Source: Burkholderiales bacterium (GTDB taxonomy: Bacteria; Pseudomonadota; Gammaproteobacteria; Burkholderiales; Burkholderiaceae_C). From it: 40,325 nucleotides of DNA. Below, piece by piece: positions 1 to 7,965 of the stretch. Under the pieces are notes generated by a model that did no database searches, was not told where the DNA came from, and saw nothing but the letters and a program-made list of their open reading frames with translations. The first letter of the stretch is position 1, and each line of letters begins with the position of its first letter. The DNA lies in the NCBI GenBank assembly GCA_026400275.1, contig JAPLPK010000215.1, forward strand, positions 1-40,325. The letters run 5' to 3'. Both the position numbers and the translations under genes were made by a program.

Positions 1-332
1 GCAATGGCTTGCCCCAAGGTAGGCTGGTGCCCCACCAGCAGCACGGCAGATTTGCTGTCGGGCCACTGCGCTGCAGCCAGCAACTGCTCTGGCGTGCAGC
101 CCGGGGCCAGGTCCGGGCGCAGCTTGTAGCGACGCCCCAGCGCTTGCACGGTTTGCTCTGTGCGGCGCGCGGGGCTTGCGAGCACCCGCGTACTCTCCGG
201 TAAATTACGGTCCAGCCACTGGGCCATGCGCTGGGCCTGCTTGCTGCCGCGCGAGGTCAGGGCTCGGTCCATGTCGGCCAGAGCTTCACTCCCCTCTTCT
301 GCTTCAGCATGGCGCCACAAGACCAGATCCAT
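1..332 (-). CDS. sixA: Phosphohistidine phosphatase SixA (3' part outside window)
   Basis: Histidine-phosphatase-superfamily protein; the SixA group removes phosphate from phosphohistidine in signalling or phosphotransfer proteins. About 110 codons are visible from an ATG at 332. The N-terminus carries the RHAE form of the RHG motif (LVLWRHAEAE, residues 3-12), followed by the family's LTSRGSKQAQ helix, the SPARRTEQT segment and a second histidine in LLVGHQPTL. The gene continues past base 1, so the C-terminus is not seen. It starts 5 bases after the ppk1 stop on the same strand, so the two are very probably co-transcribed, a common betaproteobacterial arrangement. Family assignment is firm; the true substrate is unknown. 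Confidence 0.85.
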   Translation of the reverse strand, partial: MDLVLWRHAEAEEGSEALADMDRALTSRGSKQAQRMAQWLDRNLPESTRVLASPARRTEQTVQALGRRYKLRPDLAPGCTPEQLLAAAQWPDSKSAVLLVGHQPTLGQAI

Positions 333-337
333 GGTGT

Positions 338-2431
338 TTACGCGTCGTGCGCCCGTCGATGCAGGCCATAACGACCCATCAGGGCGGCCTGTGCGCCGTG
401 GCCTTCAGGCCGTTGCACTCGCACATACTGGCCACCCGCAACCATGTCCCAGGCATCGCGCTCGTCCAACAAATACGGCACCAGGCATTCATCAATCACA
501 CGCTGGCGCAGCTGGGGATCTGTCACAGGCCAAGCCAGCTCGATACGGCGCAGCATATTGCGGTTCATCCAGTCGGCGCTCGACAGGTACAGGTCTTCTT
601 GCTCGGCGCTGCGGAAATAAAACACCCGGGAATGCTCCAGAAAGCGCCCGATGACCGAACGCACGCGGATGTTCTCTGTGCGGCCTGGCTCTTGCGCCGG
701 CAGCATGCAGGCGCCGCGCACGATCAAGTCAATCTTCACCCCCTGCTGGCCCGCCCACATCAGGGCCGCAATCAGGTGCTCATCCGTCAGCGCATTCATC
801 TTGGCCACAATACGGCCCGGCACACCCTGGGCTGCCGCCTTGCCGACGGCGCGCACCTTGTCGATCAATTTATTGTGCAGCTCAAAGGGTGCCAGCCACA
901 GGCGCTGCAGCCGAGGCAACTTGCTCAAGCCGGCAATGTGTACGAACACATGCTCCATGTCGCCAGTCAGAGCCGGGTCTGCCGTCAGATAGCTCAGGTC
1001 GGTATACAGCCGCGCTGTGCGCGGGTTGTAGTTGCCGGTGGACAAATGGCCATAACGGCGTAACTGCTTGCCCTCGCGGCGCGTCACCAGCAGCATCTTG
1101 GCGTGGGTCTTCAGGCCCACCACGCCATACACCACCTGGGCGCCGATGGACTCCAGCATCTCGGCCCAGTTGATATTCGCCTCTTCGTCGAAACGGGCTT
1201 TCAGCTCCAGCACCACAGTGACCTCTTTGCCGCGGCGCACAGCCTCGCGCAGCAAGGCCATCAGCTCGGAGTCGGCGCCAGTGCGGTAAATGGTCTGCTT
1301 GATGGCCAGCACCTGCGGATCGTTGACGGCCTCGCGCAAAAAGGCCAGCACCGCGTCAAAGCTCTCGAACGGCTGGTGGATCAGCACATCGCCCTGCTTC
1401 AGCCGGTCAAAAAACGACTGCCCCGGGGTCAGCTGCTGGGGCCAGCTGGCGTGAAATGGCGGGAACAGCATAGACGGCCGGTTCACCAGATCAATCAGCT
1501 GCGTCAGGCGCGCCAGGTTCACCGGCCCGTGCACGCGGTACAGCGCCTGCTCGGGCAGCTTGAACTGCTTGAGCAGGAAGGCGGACAGGTATTCTGAACA
1601 ATCCGCCGACACCTCCAGGCGCACGGCCTGCCCGTAGTGGCGTATCTCCAACCCCTGCCGCAGGGCGGTACGCAGGTCACGCACCTCGTCTTCATCCACC
1701 GCCAAGTCGGAATGGCGGGTGACGCGAAACTGCGAAAACTGCCCCACCGTACGCCCGGTGAACATCTCTTGCAGATGGGCCCGGATCACACTGGACAGCG
1801 ACACAAACAAGATGCGCTTGCCCGACACCGCATCCGGCATGCGGATAAAGCGCGGCAACACACGCGGCACCTTGACGATGGTGATGTCGTTTTCGCGGCC
1901 AAAAGCGTCTTCACCGGTCAGCCGCACGATGAAGTTCAGCGACTTATTGGCCACCTGGGGAAAAGGGTGCGACGGGTCCAGGCCCACCGGCATCAGCAGG
2001 GGGCGCACCTCGCGGTCAAAGTAAGCTTTGACCCAGCGCCGCTGCTCGGGGCTGCGCTCGCCGTGCGAGATGATCTGGAAACCCTCTTTCTCAAAGGCCG
2101 GCATCAGATGCTGGTTGTACAAGGCGTACTGGCGCGCTACCAGGTCGTGTGCCGCAGCGGCCAGCTTTTTGAAGGAATGGACGCTGTACACACCTTGGTA
2201 GTCGCTGCTTTGCGCGGCGATCAAATGCGGGGCGCCCCGTACTTCAAAAAACTCGTCCAGATTGGACGACACGATGCACAGATAGCGCAAACGCTCCAGC
2301 AGGGGCACGTCGGCGCGCACAGCCCAGTCCAGCACCCGCTCGTTAAAGGCCAGGATGCTGTGGTCTCGGTCCAACAAAGGTACATCGAGCAAGTTGGCGG
2401 AAGCAGTGAGAGATTTTTTATGCAGAGACAT
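338..2431 (-). CDS. ppk1: Polyphosphate kinase 1
   Basis: Catalyses reversible transfer of the ATP terminal phosphate to inorganic polyphosphate. The 697-residue length is normal for PPK1. Visible: the N-terminal domain (LDRDHSILAFNERVLDW, SSNLDEFFEVR), the IKQTIYRTG segment, the histidine in GLKTHAKM near residue 443 that becomes phosphorylated in the family, YGHLSTGNYNP, and the C-terminal LSSADWMNRNM box. The frame is open to a TTG at 2455, but the ATG at 2431 (MSLHKK) is preferred because the extra eight residues are not PPK-like; no strong Shine-Dalgarno distinguishes them. sixA follows 5 bases downstream. The 216 bases separating it from dnaE2 hold a dispersed repeat and probably its own promoter. 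Confidence 0.95.
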   Translation of the reverse strand: MSLHKKSLTASANLLDVPLLDRDHSILAFNERVLDWAVRADVPLLERLRYLCIVSSNLDEFFEVRGAPHLIAAQSSDYQGVYSVHSFKKLAAAAHDLVARQYALYNQHLMPAFEKEGFQIISHGERSPEQRRWVKAYFDREVRPLLMPVGLDPSHPFPQVANKSLNFIVRLTGEDAFGRENDITIVKVPRVLPRFIRMPDAVSGKRILFVSLSSVIRAHLQEMFTGRTVGQFSQFRVTRHSDLAVDEDEVRDLRTALRQGLEIRHYGQAVRLEVSADCSEYLSAFLLKQFKLPEQALYRVHGPVNLARLTQLIDLVNRPSMLFPPFHASWPQQLTPGQSFFDRLKQGDVLIHQPFESFDAVLAFLREAVNDPQVLAIKQTIYRTGADSELMALLREAVRRGKEVTVVLELKARFDEEANINWAEMLESIGAQVVYGVVGLKTHAKMLLVTRREGKQLRRYGHLSTGNYNPRTARLYTDLSYLTADPALTGDMEHVFVHIAGLSKLPRLQRLWLAPFELHNKLIDKVRAVGKAAAQGVPGRIVAKMNALTDEHLIAALMWAGQQGVKIDLIVRGACMLPAQEPGRTENIRVRSVIGRFLEHSRVFYFRSAEQEDLYLSSADWMNRNMLRRIELAWPVTDPQLRQRVIDECLVPYLLDERDAWDMVAGGQYVRVQRPEGHGAQAALMGRYGLHRRAHDA

Positions 2432-2552
2432 CAGGTCTTTATAAGGGCTATACAAGGCGCGCGGCGCGCGATACTAAAGGCAAGTGTCCACCCATTTGAT
2501 GACATAAATGTGTCAATCCAGTGACGACATAAAGCGCAGTCCGTGGCAGCAT

Positions 2553-2640
2553 TTTTGATAGCATAAATAGCCTGGCTATTTATGCCTGCAGCGCAGGTAT
2601 TCTGTGCGCCAGACGCCATCATTTTGATAGCATTTTATGC
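2553..2640 (-). repeat. Dispersed palindromic repeat, copy 1
   Basis: A degenerate copy of the repeat seen at five other places here. Read on the minus strand it contains the AATACCTGCGCTGCAGGC core and AT-rich flanks ending in TTTTGATAGCA-like sequence on both sides. It fills the gap between the dnaE2 stop (2648) and the ppk1 promoter region and includes a 25-base perfect palindrome. A terminator-like or mRNA-stabilising role is possible but not shown. Confidence 0.6.
2561..2585. terminator. 25-base perfect palindrome after dnaE2, possible terminator
   Basis: Twelve-base arms (GCATAAATAGCC and its reverse complement) surround one central T. It lies 62-86 bases past the dnaE2 stop and about 130 bases upstream of the ppk1 start, both on the minus strand. 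The stem is AT-rich and a T-rich run (reading minus, TATCAAAAAT) is only partial, so it is a hairpin candidate rather than a classic intrinsic terminator. Confidence 0.4.
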
Positions 2641-2647
2641 ATAAGCA

Positions 2648-5600
2648 TCAATGAAAATCGCGGCTACTGGTAGCCAGTGCGCCCAGCAGATGGCTGGCAT
2701 CGCGCAAATGCTGCGCCAGCAGGTGGCGTACCTCGCCCACGCGCTGCCACTGGCCGTAGACCGCCAGCAATTGGGAGTGCAACAGCTGCGTCCGCTGGCT
2801 GTCGCGCAGGCTCTTGCGCACAATCACGTTGACGCTGCCGGTCTCATCTTCCAGCGTGACAAACACAATGCCCTTGGCCGTGCCCGGCTGCTGCCGCACG
2901 GTGACCAGACCGCAGGCGCGTACCACGCGGCCCGTCGCCGACTCGGGCAGTGCCAACAGCTCTGCGGCCGAAAGCAGGCGTTTGCTGCGCAGATACGGCC
3001 GCAGCAAAGCCACCGGGTGGCGCCGCAGCGTCATGCCCAGCGCCGCGTAGTCCCAGACGATTTCCTCGGCCTCCGGCGCGGCCTCCAGCGCCAGCAGATC
3101 CTCGTGCACCGGCGCATCGCGCAGCAAGGCCGGCATGGTGTGCAGAGCCGATGCATCCCAGACCTGCTGGCGCCTATGGCCCGACAAACCCGCCAGCGCA
3201 TCAGCGCGGGCCAGGACGTTTAGCGTCAGCGTGTCCAGCTGGGCGCGCAAGGCCAGGTCTTCGGTGCTGCGGAAAGGCTGGTCTGCGCGGGCCTGCACCA
3301 GGCGCTCCATCGGTCTCTTGGATACGCCGGACACCAGGCGCAGACCCAGGCGCACCGCCGGCTGTGGCAGCCGACCGGGTTGCAACGGTCCACCGCCCTC
3401 CAATGTGCAGTCCCAGTCGCTGTGCGTGACGTCCGCCGGACGCACCTCCACGCCGTGGCGCTGCGCGTCTTGCACCAGCTGTGACGGGCCGTAGAAGCCC
3501 ATGGGCAGCGAGTTCAGCAACGCCGCCAGAAAGCAAGCCGGCTCATGGCACTTCATCCAGGCGCTGTCGTAGACCAGCAGCGCGAAGCTGGCGGCGTGGC
3601 TCTCAGGGAAGCCGTATTCGCCAAAGCCCTGCATCTGGCGGAAGATGGCTTCGGCAAACTCTGGCGTGTAGCCACGCTCAGCCATGCCGTCCATGATGCG
3701 CTGGTGGAATTTCTCCAGCCCGCCCTTGCGCTTCCAGGCGGCCATCGCGCGGCGCAACTCGTCGGCCTCACCGGCGCTGAAGCCTGCGGCGATCATCGCG
3801 ATCTGCATGACCTGCTCTTGAAAGATCGGTACCCCCAGCGTGCGCTCAAGGGCTGGGCCCAGCGCTTCATTCGGCAGGCTTGTGGGCTCCAACCCCTGGC
3901 GGCGGCGCAGATACGGGTGCACCATGCCGCCCTGTATTGGCCCGGGCCGCACGATGGCCACCTGCACCACCAGGTCGTAATACCGGCGCGGCCGCAGCCG
4001 GGGCAACATGCTTTGCTGGGCCCGCGACTCGATCTGGAACACGCCTACGGTGTCGGCGGCGCAGCACATGTCGTAAGTGGCATGGTCCCCCTCCTTGATG
4101 TGCTGCCGAGTGAAAGCGTAGCCACGCCACTGGCTAATGAAATTCAGGCAGCGGTGCATGGCCGTGAGCATGCCGAGCGCCAACACATCTACCTTCAGCA
4201 AACCCAGGGCATCGATGTCGTCCTTGTCCCATTCGATGGTGGTGCGCTTGTCCATCGCCGCGTTGCGCACCGGCACGGTGGAGGTGAGACGGTCGCCGGT
4301 CAGCACAAAACCGCCGGTGTGCTGGGACAGGTGGCGCGGAAAATCAACCAACGCGGGTGCCAGCTCCAGCAGCAAAGCAATGGCTTTGGCGCCCGGATCT
4401 GCGCCGATTTCGCGCAGGCGCTCGGGCATGGCCACGGGGTCGTCCCACCAGACATGGTTGTGGGCCAGTGCCTCCAGCATGTCCAGCGGCAGGCCCAGCG
4501 CCTTGCCCACGTCGCGGATCGCGCTGCGCGAGCGGTAGCGCACCACGGTGGCGGTCAGCGCCGCACGGTGCCTACCGAAGCGGGTGTACAGGTACTGGAT
4601 GACTTCCTCTCGCCGCTCGTGTTCAAAGTCCACATCGATGTCCGGCGGCTCGTTGCGCTCGCGGCTGATGAATCGCTCGAATAGCAGGCTGCTGCGCATC
4701 GGGTCCACCTCGGTGACATGCAGGCAGTAGCAAACCACCGAATTGGCGGCCGAACCCCGGCCCTGGCACAAGATGTCTTGGCTGCGTGCAAAGCGCACGA
4801 TGTCGTAGACGGTCAAAAAATACTTCTCGTAGCGCAGCTCGCCAATCAGTGCCAGCTCGTGCTCCAGCCGCTGCAGCACACTGTCAGGCACACCATCCGG
4901 GTAGCGCTGGGCCGCACCGGCCAGCGCGCTAAGACGCAAAAAGCTGGCTGGCGTGTGGTCCGGCGGCACCACCTCCTGCGGGTACTCGTATTGCAGCTCA
5001 TCCAGGTTGAAAGTGCACAGCGCGGCGACCAGCAGGCTCTCTTGCAGCAGCTCGGGCGGGTACAGCCCGGCCAGTCGCACGCGGGTGCGCAAATGGGCCT
5101 CGGCATTCGGCTGCAGCGCAAAACCGCACTCCGCCAGAGTGCGGCCCAGCCGGACTGCGGTGACCACGTCATGCAGGCGCTTGCGCGAGCGCGCATGCAT
5201 CAGCGCCCCGCTGGCCGCCACCAGGCGCAGGCCGCTGCGCTGGCCGGCCTGCTGCAGCGTGTGTAGCCAGCGTGCATCGTCCATGCGCTGCAGCAGTTCC
5301 ACCGCGATCCAGCTGCGCTGCGGAAACAGGCGCTGTAACCACTCGGCGCGGGCGCTGATGGCGTCTACATCCACCTCATCCATCCGGCGCTGCGGTGCAA
5401 ACAAAGCCAGGCATTCGTTCAATGCGCTGGCGTGGCGTTCCCAGTGGGCGGCGTCCTGGCGGTAGGGGTCTTTTTCGGTGCGGCTACCGGCGCGGCACAA
5501 CGTGATCCATTCGCACAGCTGGCCGTAACCACGCCGGTTGCGCGCCAGCAGTACCAGGGTGCCGCCGCCCTCCCCTTGCAGGGTGAATTCGGCGCCAATC

Positions 5601-5821
5601 AGCAGATGCAGCGGCGTGCCGCGCACCGCCACATGGGCCCGCACCACGCCCGCTACCGAGCATTCGTCGGTGATCGCCAAAGCCGTGTAGCCCAACTTGA
5701 GGGCGCGCTCCACCAGCTCCTGCGGGTGCGAGGCACCACGCTGGAAGCTGAAGTTGCTCAGGCAGTGCAGCTCGGCATAGCTCGGCAAGGCCATGGCGCT
5801 GGCGGTGGCGCTGCTATCCAT
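2648..5821 (-). CDS. dnaE2: Error-prone DNA polymerase DnaE2 (ImuC)
   Basis: Alpha-subunit-like C-family polymerase performing translesion synthesis with ImuA and ImuB. About 1,057 residues. N-terminal PHP domain begins YAELHCLSNFSFQRGASHP; the polymerase core shows GRGSAANSVVCYCLHVT, the catalytic aspartates in PPDIDVDFEHERR, FQIESRAQQSMLPRL and VAIVRPGPIQGGMVHPY, and an OB-fold lies near the C-terminus (VRACGLVTVRQQPGTAKG). The ATG at 5821 is chosen because it overlaps the imuB stop (5814-5816) by 8 bases, implying translational coupling; the frame is open further upstream but that part is imuB shadow. A later ATG at 5794 is also possible. Third gene of the SOS-type cassette. Its PHP motif lacks the full histidine set of an active phosphoesterase, as is usual in DnaE2. 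Confidence 0.95.
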   Translation of the reverse strand: MDSSATASAMALPSYAELHCLSNFSFQRGASHPQELVERALKLGYTALAITDECSVAGVVRAHVAVRGTPLHLLIGAEFTLQGEGGGTLVLLARNRRGYGQLCEWITLCRAGSRTEKDPYRQDAAHWERHASALNECLALFAPQRRMDEVDVDAISARAEWLQRLFPQRSWIAVELLQRMDDARWLHTLQQAGQRSGLRLVAASGALMHARSRKRLHDVVTAVRLGRTLAECGFALQPNAEAHLRTRVRLAGLYPPELLQESLLVAALCTFNLDELQYEYPQEVVPPDHTPASFLRLSALAGAAQRYPDGVPDSVLQRLEHELALIGELRYEKYFLTVYDIVRFARSQDILCQGRGSAANSVVCYCLHVTEVDPMRSSLLFERFISRERNEPPDIDVDFEHERREEVIQYLYTRFGRHRAALTATVVRYRSRSAIRDVGKALGLPLDMLEALAHNHVWWDDPVAMPERLREIGADPGAKAIALLLELAPALVDFPRHLSQHTGGFVLTGDRLTSTVPVRNAAMDKRTTIEWDKDDIDALGLLKVDVLALGMLTAMHRCLNFISQWRGYAFTRQHIKEGDHATYDMCCAADTVGVFQIESRAQQSMLPRLRPRRYYDLVVQVAIVRPGPIQGGMVHPYLRRRQGLEPTSLPNEALGPALERTLGVPIFQEQVMQIAMIAAGFSAGEADELRRAMAAWKRKGGLEKFHQRIMDGMAERGYTPEFAEAIFRQMQGFGEYGFPESHAASFALLVYDSAWMKCHEPACFLAALLNSLPMGFYGPSQLVQDAQRHGVEVRPADVTHSDWDCTLEGGGPLQPGRLPQPAVRLGLRLVSGVSKRPMERLVQARADQPFRSTEDLALRAQLDTLTLNVLARADALAGLSGHRRQQVWDASALHTMPALLRDAPVHEDLLALEAAPEAEEIVWDYAALGMTLRRHPVALLRPYLRSKRLLSAAELLALPESATGRVVRACGLVTVRQQPGTAKGIVFVTLEDETGSVNVIVRKSLRDSQRTQLLHSQLLAVYGQWQRVGEVRHLLAQHLRDASHLLGALATSSRDFH

Positions 5822-7163
5822 ACACACCGTGCAGATACCAGCCCATCGCACCGCGCAGGCGTTCGCGGTACACCCAGAGCAGGCCCGATGCCGCACTATG
5901 GGCGATGAAATAGTCGCGCAAGGTCAGGTCGCCCCCCTGCCCTTCACCCTGCCCATCCCACCAGCCGGCCTCGATGCGCTCCGGCCCGGCCAGCAAGGTC
6001 AGCGGGCCCTGGTACACCGGCCGGTGGCCGTCCATGCCCAGCGGCAGCGGGATGCGCAGTATCCAGGGCGGGTGCGAGGCCTGGGCCGGGTCCAGCGTGA
6101 CCGGCTTGCTGGTCAGCGCCGTGCTGGCTGCAGCCCATATCTGCATGTGCTGTGGCCGGTGGTCGGCCACAGCCTGGGCGCGCAGCACCTGCTGCGGCCC
6201 GAGCCGGGCGGCGACGCGCTCGATGAACTGTTGCAGCGACTCGCCGCGCACCTGGTCCCCAGGCAGCAGGCTCTGGCTACCGACCTGCAGCCGCTCCACG
6301 CCCAGCGCCTCCAGCGTGATGGCCACCACCGGTGCAGCCAGCGGGGTGTGGGCCAAGTGCTCGGCCAGCAGCTTGGCCAGGTGCGCGGTATCACGGGTGG
6401 CCTCGGCGGTACGCACCTCCATGGACCCGGCCGCCGCCTCGCTGCGGCGCTGCATATCGTGCTCCCAATGCAGACACACGCCGATAACACCGCTTTGCCG
6501 CGCCAGCAGCCAGGCTTTCAGCTGCAGCAGCAGGCGCTGCACGCCAAACAGCATGCCCTGCGCAACCTCGATGCGGCCGCTGAACTCCAGCCGCAGACGG
6601 AACTGCTCTGGCAGCGCCACCCAGGGGTATATCTCTGGCTTGAGCCCGTACGCGCGGTCCAGCGCATCCAGCACGCCAGCGCCAAAGCGCCGCGACACGC
6701 CCGCACGCGGCAGCGCCCGCACCTGGCCTAGGTTGCGACAACCCAGGCGCTGCAGGGTCGGCAAATGGCGGGCCAGCGCGGCCAGGCAGTGCAGCGGCAA
6801 ACCGTCCAGCGTGCTCTGCAAGGTCTGCGGCTTGCAGCCCGCCAGCGGCACCGTTTGCTGCTTCAGCAATGCCAACGCACCCAGCGCAGTCGGTGCCACC
6901 GCCAGATGGCAGGGCTGCCACAGCGCCACTTGCTGCTGCACCGCACGCACCAGGTCGCGCTTGCCGTGGAACAGCCGCAGGCTGGCCTCTACCTCCAGCA
7001 GCACCGCCTGCTCCACCAGGCAGACGCGCGGGCTGAACTGCAGCATCGCCCAGGCCAGCGCTTGCAGCAGTGCGCCGGCGTCTGCGATCAGGTCCGGCAC
7101 CACCTCCGCTTCGGCTTTCGCCTCAAGCGATGGTGGAGAGGGTGCGAGGGCGATCCACAACAT
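5814..7163 (-). CDS. imuB: ImuB, Y-family polymerase-like mutasome hub
   Basis: 449 residues, resembling Y-family polymerases (DinB/UmuC fold) but with the catalytic acidic residues absent: the palm region reads VCLVEQAVLLEVEASLRLFHG, where active enzymes have Asp-containing motifs and SxDE. ImuB proteins are non-catalytic adaptors that bind the beta clamp, ImuA and DnaE2. The C-terminus ends LLWVYRERLRGAMGWYLHGVYG, typical for the family. The ATG at 7163 lies inside the end of imuA (41-base overlap), and its stop overlaps the dnaE2 start, so all three genes are translationally linked. No clear Shine-Dalgarno precedes it. Identification is firm from sequence plus context; I could not confidently pinpoint the clamp-binding peptide. 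Confidence 0.93.
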   Translation of the reverse strand: MLWIALAPSPPSLEAKAEAEVVPDLIADAGALLQALAWAMLQFSPRVCLVEQAVLLEVEASLRLFHGKRDLVRAVQQQVALWQPCHLAVAPTALGALALLKQQTVPLAGCKPQTLQSTLDGLPLHCLAALARHLPTLQRLGCRNLGQVRALPRAGVSRRFGAGVLDALDRAYGLKPEIYPWVALPEQFRLRLEFSGRIEVAQGMLFGVQRLLLQLKAWLLARQSGVIGVCLHWEHDMQRRSEAAAGSMEVRTAEATRDTAHLAKLLAEHLAHTPLAAPVVAITLEALGVERLQVGSQSLLPGDQVRGESLQQFIERVAARLGPQQVLRAQAVADHRPQHMQIWAAASTALTSKPVTLDPAQASHPPWILRIPLPLGMDGHRPVYQGPLTLLAGPERIEAGWWDGQGEGQGGDLTLRDYFIAHSAASGLLWVYRERLRGAMGWYLHGVYG

Positions 7164-7836
7164 GGAGCGGGGGGAAAGAAGGCACCGGCACCCGTGCCGG
7201 CTTCACCAACGCCGGCGGTAGCGCAGGCAGCAGCAACAAGGGGCGGTCCAGCGTAGGGCCACGGCGTTTCAGGATGCCGATCTCCAGCCGATGCCCGGGG
7301 GCACTGCCCATACGCAGGCGCAGCGGCGCTGGCGAAGACGCGTCTTGCGCCAGCAACGGACGGAACGCAAACACCGGCGGCCCCTGCGCCTGGTTGGCGC
7401 TTTGCGCGGCCATGTGCAGGCGCCGCAACTGGTCGGAGCGCGCATGGGCCAGCCAGACCAGCACCGCGCCCACATCGCGGCAGCGCAGCGCCTGCTCGGC
7501 GGCCCACAGCTGGTCTGCCGCGCGCTCGGCGTCTATGCGCAGCAGCGCATCCATGGCCAGGCCCTGGCAAGCCAGCGCCGGCATATTCGGCAGCAGCGGG
7601 CTACCCACCAGCACCACCGTGCCGGCCACCGCCCGCAGGGCCGGCAGCAGCAAGCGCCACTCATGCACGCCGTGCTGGGTCTGCAGGATTTCCGTCAGGG
7701 CACCGCAGGGCCAGCCACTGCCGGGCAAGGCCGCATCCAGCAGCGCATGGCCGCTAGACACGGTGACTATGGCGCCCAGGCTCAACTCGCTGGCGCGCCA
7801 GACGGTGTCGAGAAAGGGAACGGTGTTGCCGGGCAT
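7123..7836 (-). CDS. imuA: ImuA, RecA-like translesion synthesis protein
   Basis: 237-residue RecA/SulA-like protein, first gene of imuA-imuB-dnaE2. Typical features: the N-terminal VWRASELSL segment, then SGHALLDAALPGSGWPCGALTEI, which corresponds to the RecA-like P-loop region, and GTVVLVGSPLLPNMPALACQG. The frame is open to 7911 but the ATG at 7836 (MPGNTVPFLDTVWRAS) gives the family N-terminus; upstream codons would run through the LexA operator. It lies 18 bases downstream of that operator. In the model systems ImuA is recruited by ImuB and is needed for damage-induced mutagenesis. Whether it hydrolyses ATP cannot be told here. Confidence 0.92.
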   Translation of the reverse strand: MPGNTVPFLDTVWRASELSLGAIVTVSSGHALLDAALPGSGWPCGALTEILQTQHGVHEWRLLLPALRAVAGTVVLVGSPLLPNMPALACQGLAMDALLRIDAERAADQLWAAEQALRCRDVGAVLVWLAHARSDQLRRLHMAAQSANQAQGPPVFAFRPLLAQDASSPAPLRLRMGSAPGHRLEIGILKRRGPTLDRPLLLLPALPPALVKPARVPVPSFPPLHVVDRPRTLSTIA

Positions 7837-7853
7837 GGGGTAAATCTTTAAAA

Positions 7854-7873
7854 TACTGGTTAAATATACAGTA
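7854..7873 (-). promoter_or_regulatory. LexA (SOS) box upstream of imuA
   Basis: The 20 bases are TACTG-N10-CAGTA, matching the enterobacterial/betaproteobacterial LexA consensus core CTG-N10-CAG with perfect arms and an AT-rich centre. It ends 18 bases before the imuA ATG, where bound LexA would block a promoter. Position, symmetry and the function of the downstream genes all agree, so SOS control of the whole cassette is strongly indicated. Confidence 0.92.
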
Positions 7874-7965
7874 TTTTGAATGACCCAGCATCCGCATATA
7901 TGCCCCTTCAAGCGGCTAGTGTGTAATGGCCACAGCTACCAAGAAAACCAACAAAGACATATCCG

